DNA from: Neofusicoccum parvum | Lineage: Eukaryota > Ascomycota > Dothideomycetes > Botryosphaeriales > Botryosphaeriaceae | DNA: 64,000 bases | NCBI GenBank assembly: GCA_020912385.1 | Contig: CP087210.1 | Coordinates: 2,232,001-2,296,000, forward strand | Reading direction: 5' to 3' | In this document: piece by piece, positions 22,332 through 33,751 of the stretch | Layout: the number at the start of each line of letters is the position of its first letter | Position numbering within the stretch: the stretch's first letter is position 1 | Made by a program: the position numbers and the translations under genes | Notes under the pieces: generated by a model | What the model was told of the DNA's origin: nothing | Database searches by the model: none | What the model saw: only the letters and a program-made list of their open reading frames with translations

Positions 22332-24716
22332 TCAGACCAGAACTGCACTTTGCAGTCTTGGATCTTGATGAAGCCACTCTTGTAGAAACACTTGCCCCAT
22401 ACCTAGGCGGCGAGCCTTCCCCGTATTCTTGCACCGATCTATCATCAATACGTTCATTGCCGGCCGACTGTGAACACATTCGCAAAGCTGTCTGTTCACC
22501 TTCGTTGCTTCTATTGAAGCTGGACCAAACAAGGGACCGATCCCTGATGTGATTCGTTCAACGGTGTGAGCATGCTCGACGATATCAAGCGCCAAGAACT
22601 CAAACCGTGCATGCTCGTTCTTGCTGATCCGATCTCGTACGTGTTTGGCTGCGGATGTTGAGAGCCATATGCCGCCGATACGTCTTTTGTCAGAAGACTG
22701 GATTCGAAACGTGCAACGGCCATCCTGAAAACGGTATCGAAGCTCCTCTAGACCGAGGAAAGCGAACTGTGTGAACACGAGAGCACTTCCGGCGTTGGAG
22801 CGCGCCATTTCCTTATCGTCGTCCCCAAACACTCGAAGCAAGTCCGGGCTTGGGCCGTCACTGCCTTGTTCGCCCACCGCTTTATCTTTTGTTTCCAAAA
22901 TCGCGCTCTCTTCTGTGATTTCCTTCAGACGGTGCACTGCAGAGCGCTCGCACACCCATTTCAAGCAGGCTTGATCCCTATCAGGAGAAGCTGGGATTGC
23001 CCAAAGGGCAAGCGGACTCCCCGCTTCGTTTCCAGCCATGGCCCCATACGACTGATTGAATCTGACGCCGTCAACTGTCGAACACCATGACCAGCTTGGG
23101 AACACAGCATCGTCTGTGGAAGGTCTCGAGGGAAGTGTCCAGCTGACTGGATTCCATTGGATCCATCCGCCAAAGCCCAGGCTTGGCGACTGGTCCTTTC
23201 CCTTGGTAGGCAATCCGAAGTAATGGTCGTCCTGGTACCTCAGGTTCATCACTCCAGTAAAAGCCCGCAAGACGTCGCTAGGTATCGTTATTTTTCTTTT
23301 GCAGTACTCTTGAACCGACTCCGGGAACTTGAAGTTTGCTCCCCCGCTCATGAAGTTGGCCGATAAGCATTCGGACTTCTCCTCATCGCCGATGGAAAGA
23401 TACACCCCATGATCACCAAAGTACAAGAGGTTTTGGGAGCAAAGTTGCTCCTGAAACGTCCAGCCTCTTGTAGCCCAGACAGAGTTTTCGATGATCTCTG
23501 CTAAAGATGGAAAAGGTTCGATGATGAAGGAACCCTGCCATTCGAGCATAGAAAGTCGCTTTTCTCGCTTTTGTGACACTCCCGCCAGGCCTGACTGACT
23601 GCTGTCCGACGAAAGTGCCACGATGGTGAAGACTGCAGACTTGTAGATGGAATCCATCTGATTGATCTGTTCCAGGTTGGGATTTTTAGTGTTCTGGAGT
23701 ATGCAGAACCGATCAACCCAGAGGTAGTTCTGGTTGAGCCTCCGGCAAACGGTCATGGCATCCCGGATTGTGGGCGGGAGCTGTGTCTCGTCCAGGCCTC
23801 CAGGTTGCTCTAGACCGTGGATGGTTTTATCCTCGGCGTAAAGCTCTCCTTTGGGGGGTTTGCCCCACACATAGCTGAGAGCGACGTAGTTGACTGGCTT
23901 CTCTGGAGACACAATGCATCTCTTTTGCACATCAATGACTCTGATTGGGCGTGGCGGCATGGTCCTCTCCCCAGAGGCTCTAGGTGTGCGCCGCGGGCTT
24001 TGGGGAGAAAGGCGACGTCTTTTCGAAGGCCTTCTCATGTCGAGAACGGTGACATTAGGCCCTACTTTCTCTCCGTGAGTCGTAGGGTCTCGAAGTGCGT
24101 CGAGAAGATCCTCAAAAAGGTCTTCCACCCGTTGCTGCTTGTCTTCCTCAGAGTCGGCCAGAGGCCAGGAGTTGACGAGATCCCAGTCAACTTCAGGGTC
24201 AAGCTGCCTGCGTGGCTCACGAGCAACGTAGAAGGTTGTCTCGTCCTTGGTCCCGAGGATTTTGAAGCTGTATTCCCCATCCTCCTCGGAGAAGTGGAGC
24301 CCAATCTCAGAAATGCCCGTGTTTGCCGGAATCGAGCGTGCTATGAATTGGCATAGCCGGCACCGAGTCGCTGGATCGACGTTGCAGTACCATTGCGTGA
24401 AGAATGCATACACCTTGCGACTGAACCTCGGGGTTTCTGAGTCTCGATGGCCGAGGACACAATCGACGAGATGTCCAACGTTGAGATGTCGACAGAATCC
24501 GCACGTAGACTCTGGGAAGGAACCCTCGCTGTGGGAAGAGTGTCGGTCCTTGCAATCCCCGTGGAAGTATTCCCGAAGTAGGTCTGAGCTGAGCGCAGTT
24601 CGCTGTTCCACGTATCCATTGACGTCGTACAGCTCGATCTGGGAGCACCAGCCACACAGCTGCTGTGAGCTCGAGTTGTGCGGCGATTCAAGCTTGCGGT
24701 ATTTTCTAGGGTCTCC
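22332..24716 (-). CDS. HET-domain (heterokaryon incompatibility) protein, 5' end unresolved
   Basis: A long open frame on the minus strand ends at 22332. The HET core is clear: YVALSYVWG, LWVDRFCILQ, MDSIYKSAVFTIVALS and WATRGWTFQEQL, spaced as in the family. Upstream are a Cys-rich N-terminal segment (LCGWC...CGFCRHLNVGHLVDC) and a basic stretch (RRPSKRRR). HET proteins trigger cell death or growth inhibition when incompatible fungal cells fuse. The frame has no ATG in its first ~230 codons. An ATG with a perfect CCACC context lies at 24758 in the same frame, but TGA at 24719-24717 separates it after 13 codons. Either a 141-nt intron (24724 to 24584) removes the stop, at the cost of the first Cys pair, or the gene is broken. 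No other intron is required. Confidence 0.8.
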   Translation of the reverse strand, partial: GDPRKYRKLESPHNSSSQQLCGWCSQIELYDVNGYVEQRTALSSDLLREYFHGDCKDRHSSHSEGSFPESTCGFCRHLNVGHLVDCVLGHRDSETPRFSRKVYAFFTQWYCNVDPATRCRLCQFIARSIPANTGISEIGLHFSEEDGEYSFKILGTKDETTFYVAREPRRQLDPEVDWDLVNSWPLADSEEDKQQRVEDLFEDLLDALRDPTTHGEKVGPNVTVLDMRRPSKRRRLSPQSPRRTPRASGERTMPPRPIRVIDVQKRCIVSPEKPVNYVALSYVWGKPPKGELYAEDKTIHGLEQPGGLDETQLPPTIRDAMTVCRRLNQNYLWVDRFCILQNTKNPNLEQINQMDSIYKSAVFTIVALSSDSSQSGLAGVSQKREKRLSMLEWQGSFIIEPFPSLAEIIENSVWATRGWTFQEQLCSQNLLYFGDHGVYLSIGDEEKSECLSANFMSGGANFKFPESVQEYCKRKITIPSDVLRAFTGVMNLRYQDDHYFGLPTKGKDQSPSLGFGGWIQWNPVSWTLPSRPSTDDAVFPSWSWCSTVDGVRFNQSYGAMAGNEAGSPLALWAIPASPDRDQACLKWVCERSAVHRLKEITEESAILETKDKAVGEQGSDGPSPDLLRVFGDDDKEMARSNAGSALVFTQFAFLGLEELRYRFQDGRCTFRIQSSDKRRIGGIWLSTSAAKHVRDRISKNEHARFEFLALDIVEHAHTVERITSGIGPLFGPASIEATKVNRQLCECVHSRPAMNVLMIDRCKNTGKARRLGMGQVFLQEWLHQDPRLQSAVLV

Positions 24717-24758
24717 TCAGTTACCACTCATCGGGACGGGGAGAACCGTCGAAGACAT

Positions 24759-25927
24759 GGTGGCGGTGGGATCGGAATCGGTGCCGCTGAGGAAGGGGTT
24801 TTGGACAACGGTTACAGATGGCATGGTGGCGGAAGGCTGAGGGTTATTTGGCTGGAGGCCGGGGTGTGAGAGAATGGAGAGCAGGGCCGAAGTTTGGTCT
24901 GAGTGTGGTGGACGGCTGGCGATGCGAGCTGCAGGTATTTAACACCAAAGCTGGTGCAGTACTGCTAGGTGATTCAACCTTGCCTCAGCCTCATGGTATC
25001 GTTGAATGGAACTGCGCCAACGAGAGGCAGTATCCCACTGGTTGGCTCTGACAACTGGCATCGCCACGACCGCATGGATGCAGCTGGGGTATGAGAAACG
25101 CGATGGTTACTGACAGTTTGCCATACATCGCCTACGCGGCGGCTCTCGCGGCTGTTGACAACGCACGCCTGTAGCCTGCAAGGCAGCGCTGGCGGCGAGG
25201 CTGAAGTTATGCCACGTACGTAGTAGATGCACGAAAATGCCACCCGATGCTGCGCTGCAGACAGTGCCACACTGCCAAGGCTGCGCGGTGGAGCTTCAGC
25301 GCGCAACGGCAGGTCCGAGGTGGAGTACAGCGTCGATCAGGTATCTGAGACATAGCCCCGCAGGCCTTGATGCGCAGCCCCCCACCATCCCATCGGCGGT
25401 GAACAACACGAAGAGGAGGCCGCCTGGAACCTGGATATGCACTGCCTGTGGTCCCACTTCTACCTGCCAGCTCAAGCACGAGCTACCCTTAGGCTTCGAC
25501 GCTGCTGCCTGGCTGAGGCTCAGAGCCGCAATGCATTGATCACTGGAAACTCGCCTCGCCGTCCTTCTCCACCATCGGCAGCACCTCAGCTGTTCACATC
25601 CTCTTCTATTTTACGAGCCTCCTGTTCCTGACTGGCGTGAATCACCCACAGATCAATGGATGGGCTTTGGACATTCGAAACAACCAGTCAAATCATGCAG
25701 CATCAAAAGCCACTGCAGCAGTTCATCTTCAACCAGCTGTTCCAGTCACACTGTCCCCGTCCTGGATCATGGCAGGTGTATTTGAAAGTCCCCGAGCGTG
25801 CAAGCACAGTCTTGAGCGTGTAACTTACACTGTATTCCACTGTCGGCCTCCAGCGACTAACGCGACTCTCAGGCATTCCGCAATCACGCTTGCCCAGCCG
25901 AGCACACCAGACCAGCAAGCTTTGTCG
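24759..25927. other. Divergent intergenic region between HET and tri-AAA genes
   Basis: About 1.2 kb between the candidate HET start and the start of the AAA+ gene. It contains both promoters. An open frame at 25637-26710 overlaps the first AAA exon in another frame and is not supported as a separate gene. No recognisable elements were found. Confidence 0.4.
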
Positions 25928-28900
25928 ATGGCATTCTGGGATGAAAACAACTGCTTCGTCGGAGCGTGCAGTAAGGTAAGCCAGCGCACGTCTTCGCTTT
26001 ACTGTAACACTGTAATCATAACCACCTGGATAGGACGATTATTTCAAGGCCATCAACGGGCGACTCCATCATTTCCACAGCATGTGCAACCGAATTCCCC
26101 AGCCACTGCCATCATCGGCAACGCACACCGGCAGCAACCCTGCACACGTACACGCGGGCGCGACACCACAGACTTTCAGCGGCTACAACCAAGGTCAGAA
26201 TGTCTCCCAGCAGCCGCTGCCTCCTCGACCGCCTCCGATTTTGGGCCCCCAAAACCCATCCTCGATGGCAATGGGGGACTTCAGTTTTCGCTCCCAGGTC
26301 CAGCCACAGATCACGCCTCAGAACATACAAGGCTTGTCGCCGGAGGGACAACAGAGCCAGCATGTCTGGACCGGAGCATTGCGGCAATGCCGAACCCCGG
26401 AAGGGGAGGCTGGAATCAGTTCCCACGACGAACAAACCTCACACATTCAAGCGCTACCGATGGAGAGAGTGCAAGGACGGCAGGGCGAGGCTCCACGAGC
26501 CATTCGCTGCCTCCAGGGAGAAGACGGCTCGATGCCTACGAGCAGTGGTTACAGCGCGAACACCTTCTATTCAACCCCCTCCCCACCCGTGACCGTATGC
26601 GAAGCAACGCCGCCGGCAACCCCCCCTGCCATACCACCACGCCCGTTCAAGGACCCCGAATCTCCCGCCAAAAAGGAATGGGAGCGGCAGAAGGGCAACG
26701 AGGGCGCTGAAAACGAGTTCGTCGACAAACTCATGGAGCTCGTGGGGCTGGAAAAGGTCAAGAGACAGGTGCTCGAGATCAGGGACAAGATAGAGGTGTA
26801 CGAGCAACAGGGGGCGGACGTCAAGGGGCGGTTCAACGCCGTCTTCCAGGGCAATCCCGGCACAGGTCAGCCTCTATTCCCCTCTACTCCTCAGCTCCAT
26901 CTACCAGACACTTGATGCCCTCGGCCATCGATGGCTCACACACCCTACGTGCACCAGGCAAGACCACCGTGGCCCGCCTCTACGCTGGTTTCCTCCATTC
27001 AATCAACGTCCTAGAATCCGATTACGTCATGGAGACTTCAGGGACCAAGTTGGCGGCCGCAGGGGTCGTTGGCGCGCAGAGGATGCTGGACGAGATAACG
27101 GAGCTGAACGATGGCGGCGTGCTCTTCGTCGACGAGGCCTACCAGCTCGTCGCGCCGCACGTGTCCGCGGCGGGGCGCCAGGTGCTCGACCTGATCCTCA
27201 CCGAGATGGAGAACAACGTGGGCAAGCTGGTCGTCGTCTTCGTCGGGTACGCCGAGGACATGGAGCGGCTGTTCGAGCACAACCCGGGCCTGGCCAGCCG
27301 CGTGCCGTACACGCTGCACTTCGACGACTTCAGTGACGAGGAGCTGTGGCGGGTGCTGTGCAGCAACATCGACAAGGCGTACAGCAAGAAGATGAAGGTC
27401 GAGGGCACCGTGGACGGGCTCTACATGCGTGTCGCCATCCGCCGGCTCGGCCAGGGCCGCGGTGGCAGAGGCTTCGGCAACGCCCGCGCGGTCGAGAACC
27501 TGCTGGCGCAGACGATCGCGGGGCGCCAGGCAAAACGGCTGAAGGCGGAAAAGAGTAAGGGCAACGACCCGGACATGTTCTTGTTGGCGCGAGACGACCT
27601 GCTCGGGCCGGATTCCGCAAGGTTCCAGAGCGCGGCTTGGACGCAGCTGCAGGGGATGATCGGGCTGGAGTCGGTCAAGCAGTCTGTCCGCAGCATGATC
27701 GACATGGTCGACCAGAACAATCGGCGCGAACTGGCAGAGATCAAGCCGTCCCGGAAATCCCTGAATCAGGTGTTCGTCGGATCGCCAGGCACGGGCAAGA
27801 CCACGGTGGCGAAGCTGTACGGCCGGATCCTAGCCGACCTCGGTCTCCTGAGCAAGGGCGATGGTGAGCAACACCCTTCTCCCCTCCTCTCTGCCAGGCA
27901 CGAGCTAACCGCCATGCCGCAGTCGTGATCAAGAACCCCTCTGACTTCGTGGGCGACTGCGTGGGCAAATCGGAGGCCAACACCCGCGCCATCCTCGCCG
28001 CCACGGCGGGCAAAGTGCTCATCATCGACGAGGCGTACATGCTCGACAGCGGCGGCGCCACCACGGGGAGCCAGCAGGACTCGTACAAAACGGGCGTTAT
28101 CGACACTCTCGTGGCCGAGGTCCAGGGCACGCTCGGCGATGACCGCTGCATCATCCTGGCCGGCTACGAGGACAAGATGCGGGCCCTGTTCGACAACGGC
28201 AACCCGGGGCTCGCGCGTCGGTTCCCGATCGAGAGCGCCTTCCGCTTCGAGGACTTTGACATCGACCAGCTGATGCAGGTTCTGGAGCTGAAGATGCGCG
28301 AGCAGGACCTACGAGCCACCGAGGGCGGGCTCGGGGTTGCGCGCGGCGTGCTGGGCCGCACGCTCATGCGGCCGGCCTTTTCCAACGGCGGAGAGGTCGA
28401 ACGGTGTCTGGCGGCGGCGATGTCGAACTACGCGGCGCGGCAGGCGAAGAAGAAGCCGGCGGACCGGGAGCTCTACACGCTGCTCGAGGCCGAGGACTTT
28501 GATCCAGACCACGGGAGGACGGCGGAGGGCAGCTGCAGGAAGATGCTCGAGGGGCGCGTGGATGAGGCCATCATCGACAAGCTCGACGAGTGCCAGCAGG
28601 TCTGGCAGCTGGCAAAACAACGCGGCTGCGACCCCCACGAGCTCGTCCCTACTAAGTTCGTCTTCAAGGGCGCCCCAGGTACGCACAGCCGTCTCTCTTT
28701 CCACATCCGCTTCGAGATGGAACCAGTCACTGACACCCACCACCCACAGGCACCGGCAAGACGACCGCCGCGCGCAGCATGGGCCAGATGTTCTACGACC
28801 TGGGCCTCCTCGCCACGAACGAGGTCGTCGAGTGCTCCGCCACCGACCTGATCGGGCAGTACGTCGGCCAGACGGCGGCCAAGGCGCGCGAGCAGCTGTC

Positions 28901-29792
28901 CAAGGCGCGCGGCAAGGTGCTGGTCATCGACGAGGCGCACCGGCTGCGCGCCGACGCCAACGCCTTCGCCGCCGAGGCCGTCGACGAGCTGCTCGCCTTC
29001 CTCGGCGGCGGCGCCCACCACCGCCGCCAGGTCGTCGTCCTGGCCGACCGCACCGCCGCCGTCGACGCGCTGATGGCCTCCGCCCCCGCCCTGGCCGGCC
29101 TCTTCCCCGACCACCTCGTCTTCGCCGGCCTCGCCCCGCCCGCCTGCGTCGCCCTGCTCGCCCGCGAGCTCGCCCGCCACGCCGTCCTGCCGGCCCCCCC
29201 GCCGCCGTTCCTGGCTGACCCCCTGGACGCCGGATACGCCGCGCTGGCCGCCGTTTTCGAGGAGCTGCGCGCCCTCCCGTCGTGGGGCAACGCGCGCGAC
29301 GTCGGCACGCTCGCGGAGCAGATCGCTCGGAAGCACATGTTGGCCGCCCTTCGGAGTAGTAGCGGTGGCGATGCTGAGTTGACGCTGGATGTCGTGGAGG
29401 CCTGCGCGCGTGAGATGCTGCGGACGCAGAGTGAGCGGTGCGGGCGTGCTGGTGTGGTCGAGCGGTCCTTCCAACAGGAACGGCTTCCGATGCAGACGGA
29501 GATAGCTTTTGCGGCGGTGCCGCCGCCGCCTGTCGTGCGGACGGCGCAGGCTGTGGACGAGGAGATGGCGGAGGCCGTGGATGAGGCGAAGGTGGAGGCG
29601 AGGGTGGCGGATGGGGAGGATGAGGATGAGGATGAGGGCAAGGATGAGCGGAGTGAGCAGGACACGCAGGCTCTGCTGTGTCGGATCGGGAAGTGCGTTG
29701 CTGGGTTCGAGTGGAGGAAGGAGGGAAGCGGATGGCGCTGTAAGGGGGGTTCGCATTTCGTGACTGATGCGCAGTTGCGTGCTCACAGGTAG
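25928..29792 (+). CDS. Triple CbbX/SpoVK-type AAA+ ATPase
   Basis: Five exons (25928-25975, 26034-26865, 26958-27863, 27923-28678, 28750-29792) give 1194 residues. The four introns are 58, 92, 59 and 71 nt, and all joins keep the frame. After a Pro/Gln-rich N-terminal ~200 residues come three tandem AAA+ modules of the CbxX/CfqX family. Walker A lysines are at 295 (GNPGTGKTT), 574 (GSPGTGKTT) and 851 (GAPGTGKTT). Walker B motifs are GGVLFVDEAYQL, VLIIDEAYML and VLVIDEAHRL. Modules 1 and 2 keep the arginine-finger segment (NPGLASRV, NPGLARRF); module 3 has PALAGLFPDH instead. A Cys/His-containing segment (CRIGKC...WRCKGGSHF) ends the protein after an acidic linker. Such proteins are remodelling ATPases; the fungal substrate is unknown. 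The middle of exon 2 is open in all three frames, so its exact sequence is less certain. Confidence 0.87.
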
Positions 29793-30727
29793 CAAGCTTT
29801 TTTTTCTCGGCAAATGACCGTCATACCACTGTTTATGACCCAAATGCCACGGTGTAATTAGTGGGCTTCGCTTGTGTTGACCTGGTCTGTTGCTACGGGG
29901 CAAGTGGCTGGGCAAATTGCGGGGATGAATTGAAGACAGAGTGTGAGGGTTGAGACGAATATGTCACGCCCGATTGATACTGGTTTCGAGCCTCGTCCTC
30001 TTTCTCCTTCCGGCTGCTGGATGATACTAGCTTTCCCAGTCTCCGGGTCTCTGTCTCCGACGTCTCTTCATGCCAATTTTAAGAGATAAATTGGGGCTTG
30101 AGGCGAATCTTCCCGCTTGTATAGGCTTTTCGTGTCTAAGTCTTCACAGCGGTAGACTGGAGATTCTTGGGAGGAAGGCTGAAAAATTGGCTGGGTACGG
30201 TGCATTCTTGCAGCTGAGTCGAGTCCGACATGACGTACATTTATGGAAGCCAATGCATATGATGTTCACCACATGTACACCCTCCCGGCAGCTGGGTTGT
30301 GTTGCTGCAGTGTAAGCTTGGAGATTGCAAAAGAGAGTACAGCTGGATCGAATCAGCTACGCAAAACACTTACTGCCCTTTCTAGCGTGGCGCATACCCA
30401 CGTATGATCCGACACTGTTGAAGTCAATTCTACAGAACTGAGAATATACTCTAGTCTTAGGATGCCTTAGGTACGACGTCCATTAGGTCAAATGGATGAA
30501 TGCAGCACTGCGAAGGGGACCATCAGCCTTATGTAGTCCATTGAAGCAGAAGCTATGGAGGAGGGCATTAACATTAACTACTTGGATGCCTAGTGATGGT
30601 GTAGATTTAGCTTTCATCATTGTTTGTTCATGTTTGAAGATGTGTTAAAGACAGGATATTGATTGGAATGAATTCGCAGTATAATTGTATTGGACATCAT
30701 TCAGGAATTGAGCCCATCATCTCAGCT
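29793..30727. other. Convergent 3' intergenic region
   Basis: Moderately AT-rich sequence between the AAA+ stop and the O-methyltransferase stop. It holds both 3' untranslated regions. No further gene or repeat is recognisable. Confidence 0.45.
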
Positions 30728-31486
30728 TCAAGCACCCTTGCTCTTGAGATATTCCAAGATATCATCCCGGACAGCAGCCAGAAGGAAGCCATCGTACGAC
30801 TTTTCGCCAACGGTTTGCATCACGACGGCATCGGTCCGCTCATCCTGTCCTACCTTCTCAACAAGCAACCTGCAGCCCTGCACCCTGGTGTTGGTCGCGG
30901 CAAACTCCACGTCGGCAAGCGAGCCTTGCCTGACAACATTGTCCACAATGAGGCAAGCATTCGGGGTGCTGATGTTCGCAATGAGGTCAAAGTATGTCCA
31001 GTTATTCTCCTTGTCGGCGTCGACGAATGCCAAGCCGAAACGCTCTCTTTTCCCCTGGTTAACCTCCTCGGTGATCTTGTTCAGGACATCGATCCCGCTT
31101 CCTACAATCACTTCGACCCGATCGTCCACGCCGGCAAATTTGAGGTTCTCGCGAGCCACGGCGGCGTGGTGCTCGTCAACTTCGATAGTCGTGATCCTGA
31201 TACTTGGACTCGCGTGGGCAAACCAAATAGAGCTGTATCCACCCAAAGTTCCAACTTCAACAACGTGCTTGACTCCAAGGAGTCGAGCCTGCAGCATGAG
31301 GAATTTCCCTTGCGGACCGGAGACGGCGATGTCTGGCAAGCCCTTCGCTTGGGAAGATTTGGCAGCATGGGCGAGGCCTTCGGTCAGGGAGGGTTTCAGG
31401 CGTGCATCGAGGTGTGAGGTAGTGTAGTTGTCGACAGGCTCCCATGTCGGGCCGACAGGGCCGTAAGGGTACTTTCCGCCGGACAT
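30728..31486 (-). CDS. SAM-dependent O-methyltransferase, caffeoyl-CoA/catechol OMT-like family
   Basis: Intronless frame of 252 residues starting at an ATG (MSGGKYPYGPVG). The class I methyltransferase fold of family 3 O-methyltransferases is visible. Motif I is VVEVGTLGGYSSIWFA (SAM binding), followed by ITTIEVDEHHAAVARENLKF with the acidic residue that contacts SAM ribose. FGLAFVDADKENN carries the metal-binding Asp, and NACLIVDNVVRQG the second metal-binding Asp-Asn pair. The length fits the family. These enzymes are usually soluble, cation-dependent and methylate catechol-like hydroxyls. In fungi the natural substrate is mostly unknown, and no biosynthetic cluster surrounds this gene. 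It is transcribed divergently from the PP2A gene. Confidence 0.9.
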   Translation of the reverse strand: MSGGKYPYGPVGPTWEPVDNYTTSHLDARLKPSLTEGLAHAAKSSQAKGLPDIAVSGPQGKFLMLQARLLGVKHVVEVGTLGGYSSIWFAHASPSIRITTIEVDEHHAAVARENLKFAGVDDRVEVIVGSGIDVLNKITEEVNQGKRERFGLAFVDADKENNWTYFDLIANISTPNACLIVDNVVRQGSLADVEFAATNTRVQGCRLLVEKVGQDERTDAVVMQTVGEKSYDGFLLAAVRDDILEYLKSKGA

Positions 31487-32467
31487 TTGCGTGCGCGTGG
31501 TTGCTTCGAGTGATCGGGACGTAGGAAAATGCCAAGGACGTGTTGCAGACCGGAGACCTGAAGGAAGTTTTAGAAGTGAGTACCGCTTATCAGCAATGGC
31601 ACCAGCTGCTTTTATACGTGTGCTTCAAGGCAGCAGCATGTACTACGTAGGAGGGCTCAGCGGGGTTCGGCATCCGAATCGGACATGTCGCAATCGCTGC
31701 GCAGGTGTGCTGGAGCGGCATCGGGCTGCTGCCGCACGGCTTAAGGCCGAGGGAGGTGGGGTGGTAAATCCGACCCGCGTCCACTTCCCGCGTGGTGTTG
31801 AGCCTTCGCAGCGCTCAAAGGGTGCCTGGAGGAACGCGCCGGAGTCTAAATTCTGACGGGACCATGCGAGCAGACGTCACGCACGGCAGCGTAGGGCTGG
31901 CTGCGCCAGGCGGCAACGCAATGCCAGCACAGCAGCATGGTCGACGGCGCTCTATGGCGGTGGCGGCGGGCCGGCGGGGTTCGCGCGCGTGAGGCGGAGC
32001 AGAGGGTTCCAATCAGGGCGCGGGCAGGTCGACGTGGGCGTGCGAAGTCTGCCGGGCGAGTGACTTGTCGGTGGGCGGGCGCAGAGAAGCGCGCCCCGGA
32101 AAATCGTTGTGGCGGCTCATCTGGGGCTTGGCAGGCAGGCGCGATTTGCGGTGCGCTCCCAAACAGACAAGCCTGGGCGCTGCACGCACGCCGTACACCA
32201 CGCCCGCCGCTCCCCTCGACCTCATCCCCAAGGCCCGTTCCCGCACGAGATACCCCAGCTCCTCTCCGAGCCCGCCACTGTTCCGCCCCGCCCGCCCCGC
32301 CGCCACACCACTCCCTCTCTCGCGCGCCCCCCACGTGCCCCTCGCGAAACACGCCCTCGATCTGAACGTCATTTCTTCCTAATCCGGGCCGCGACCGCTT
32401 CCCGCCCCGCTGCTGCTCGTCCTCAAAGACCGCCGCATCTCCCAGACTCCCGCCCACACTGCAGACC
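31487..32467. promoter_or_regulatory. Divergent upstream region of OMT and PP2A genes
   Basis: About 980 bases between two start codons on opposite strands. The half nearest PP2A (about 32200-32467) is strongly C-rich with long pyrimidine stretches. Such tracts are common in promoters and 5' leaders of highly expressed fungal genes. Open frames such as 31846-32796 on the minus strand overlap the PP2A first exon and are not supported. Confidence 0.45.

Positions 32468-33751
<1,284 letters not shown>

Noticed and set aside
21538..24758. An intact Starship element
   Set aside because: Only a C-terminal relic of a DUF3435-like gene is visible; there is no recombinase core, no terminal repeats and no defined target site.
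28473..29915. 480-residue minus-strand frame antisense to the AAA+ gene
   Set aside because: The plus strand carries Walker motifs and correct splice joins; the minus frame is Arg/His/Leu-rich and motif-free.
30659..31417. 252- and 245-residue plus-strand frames over the O-methyltransferase
   Set aside because: Shadows of the minus-strand methyltransferase with its SAM and metal motifs.
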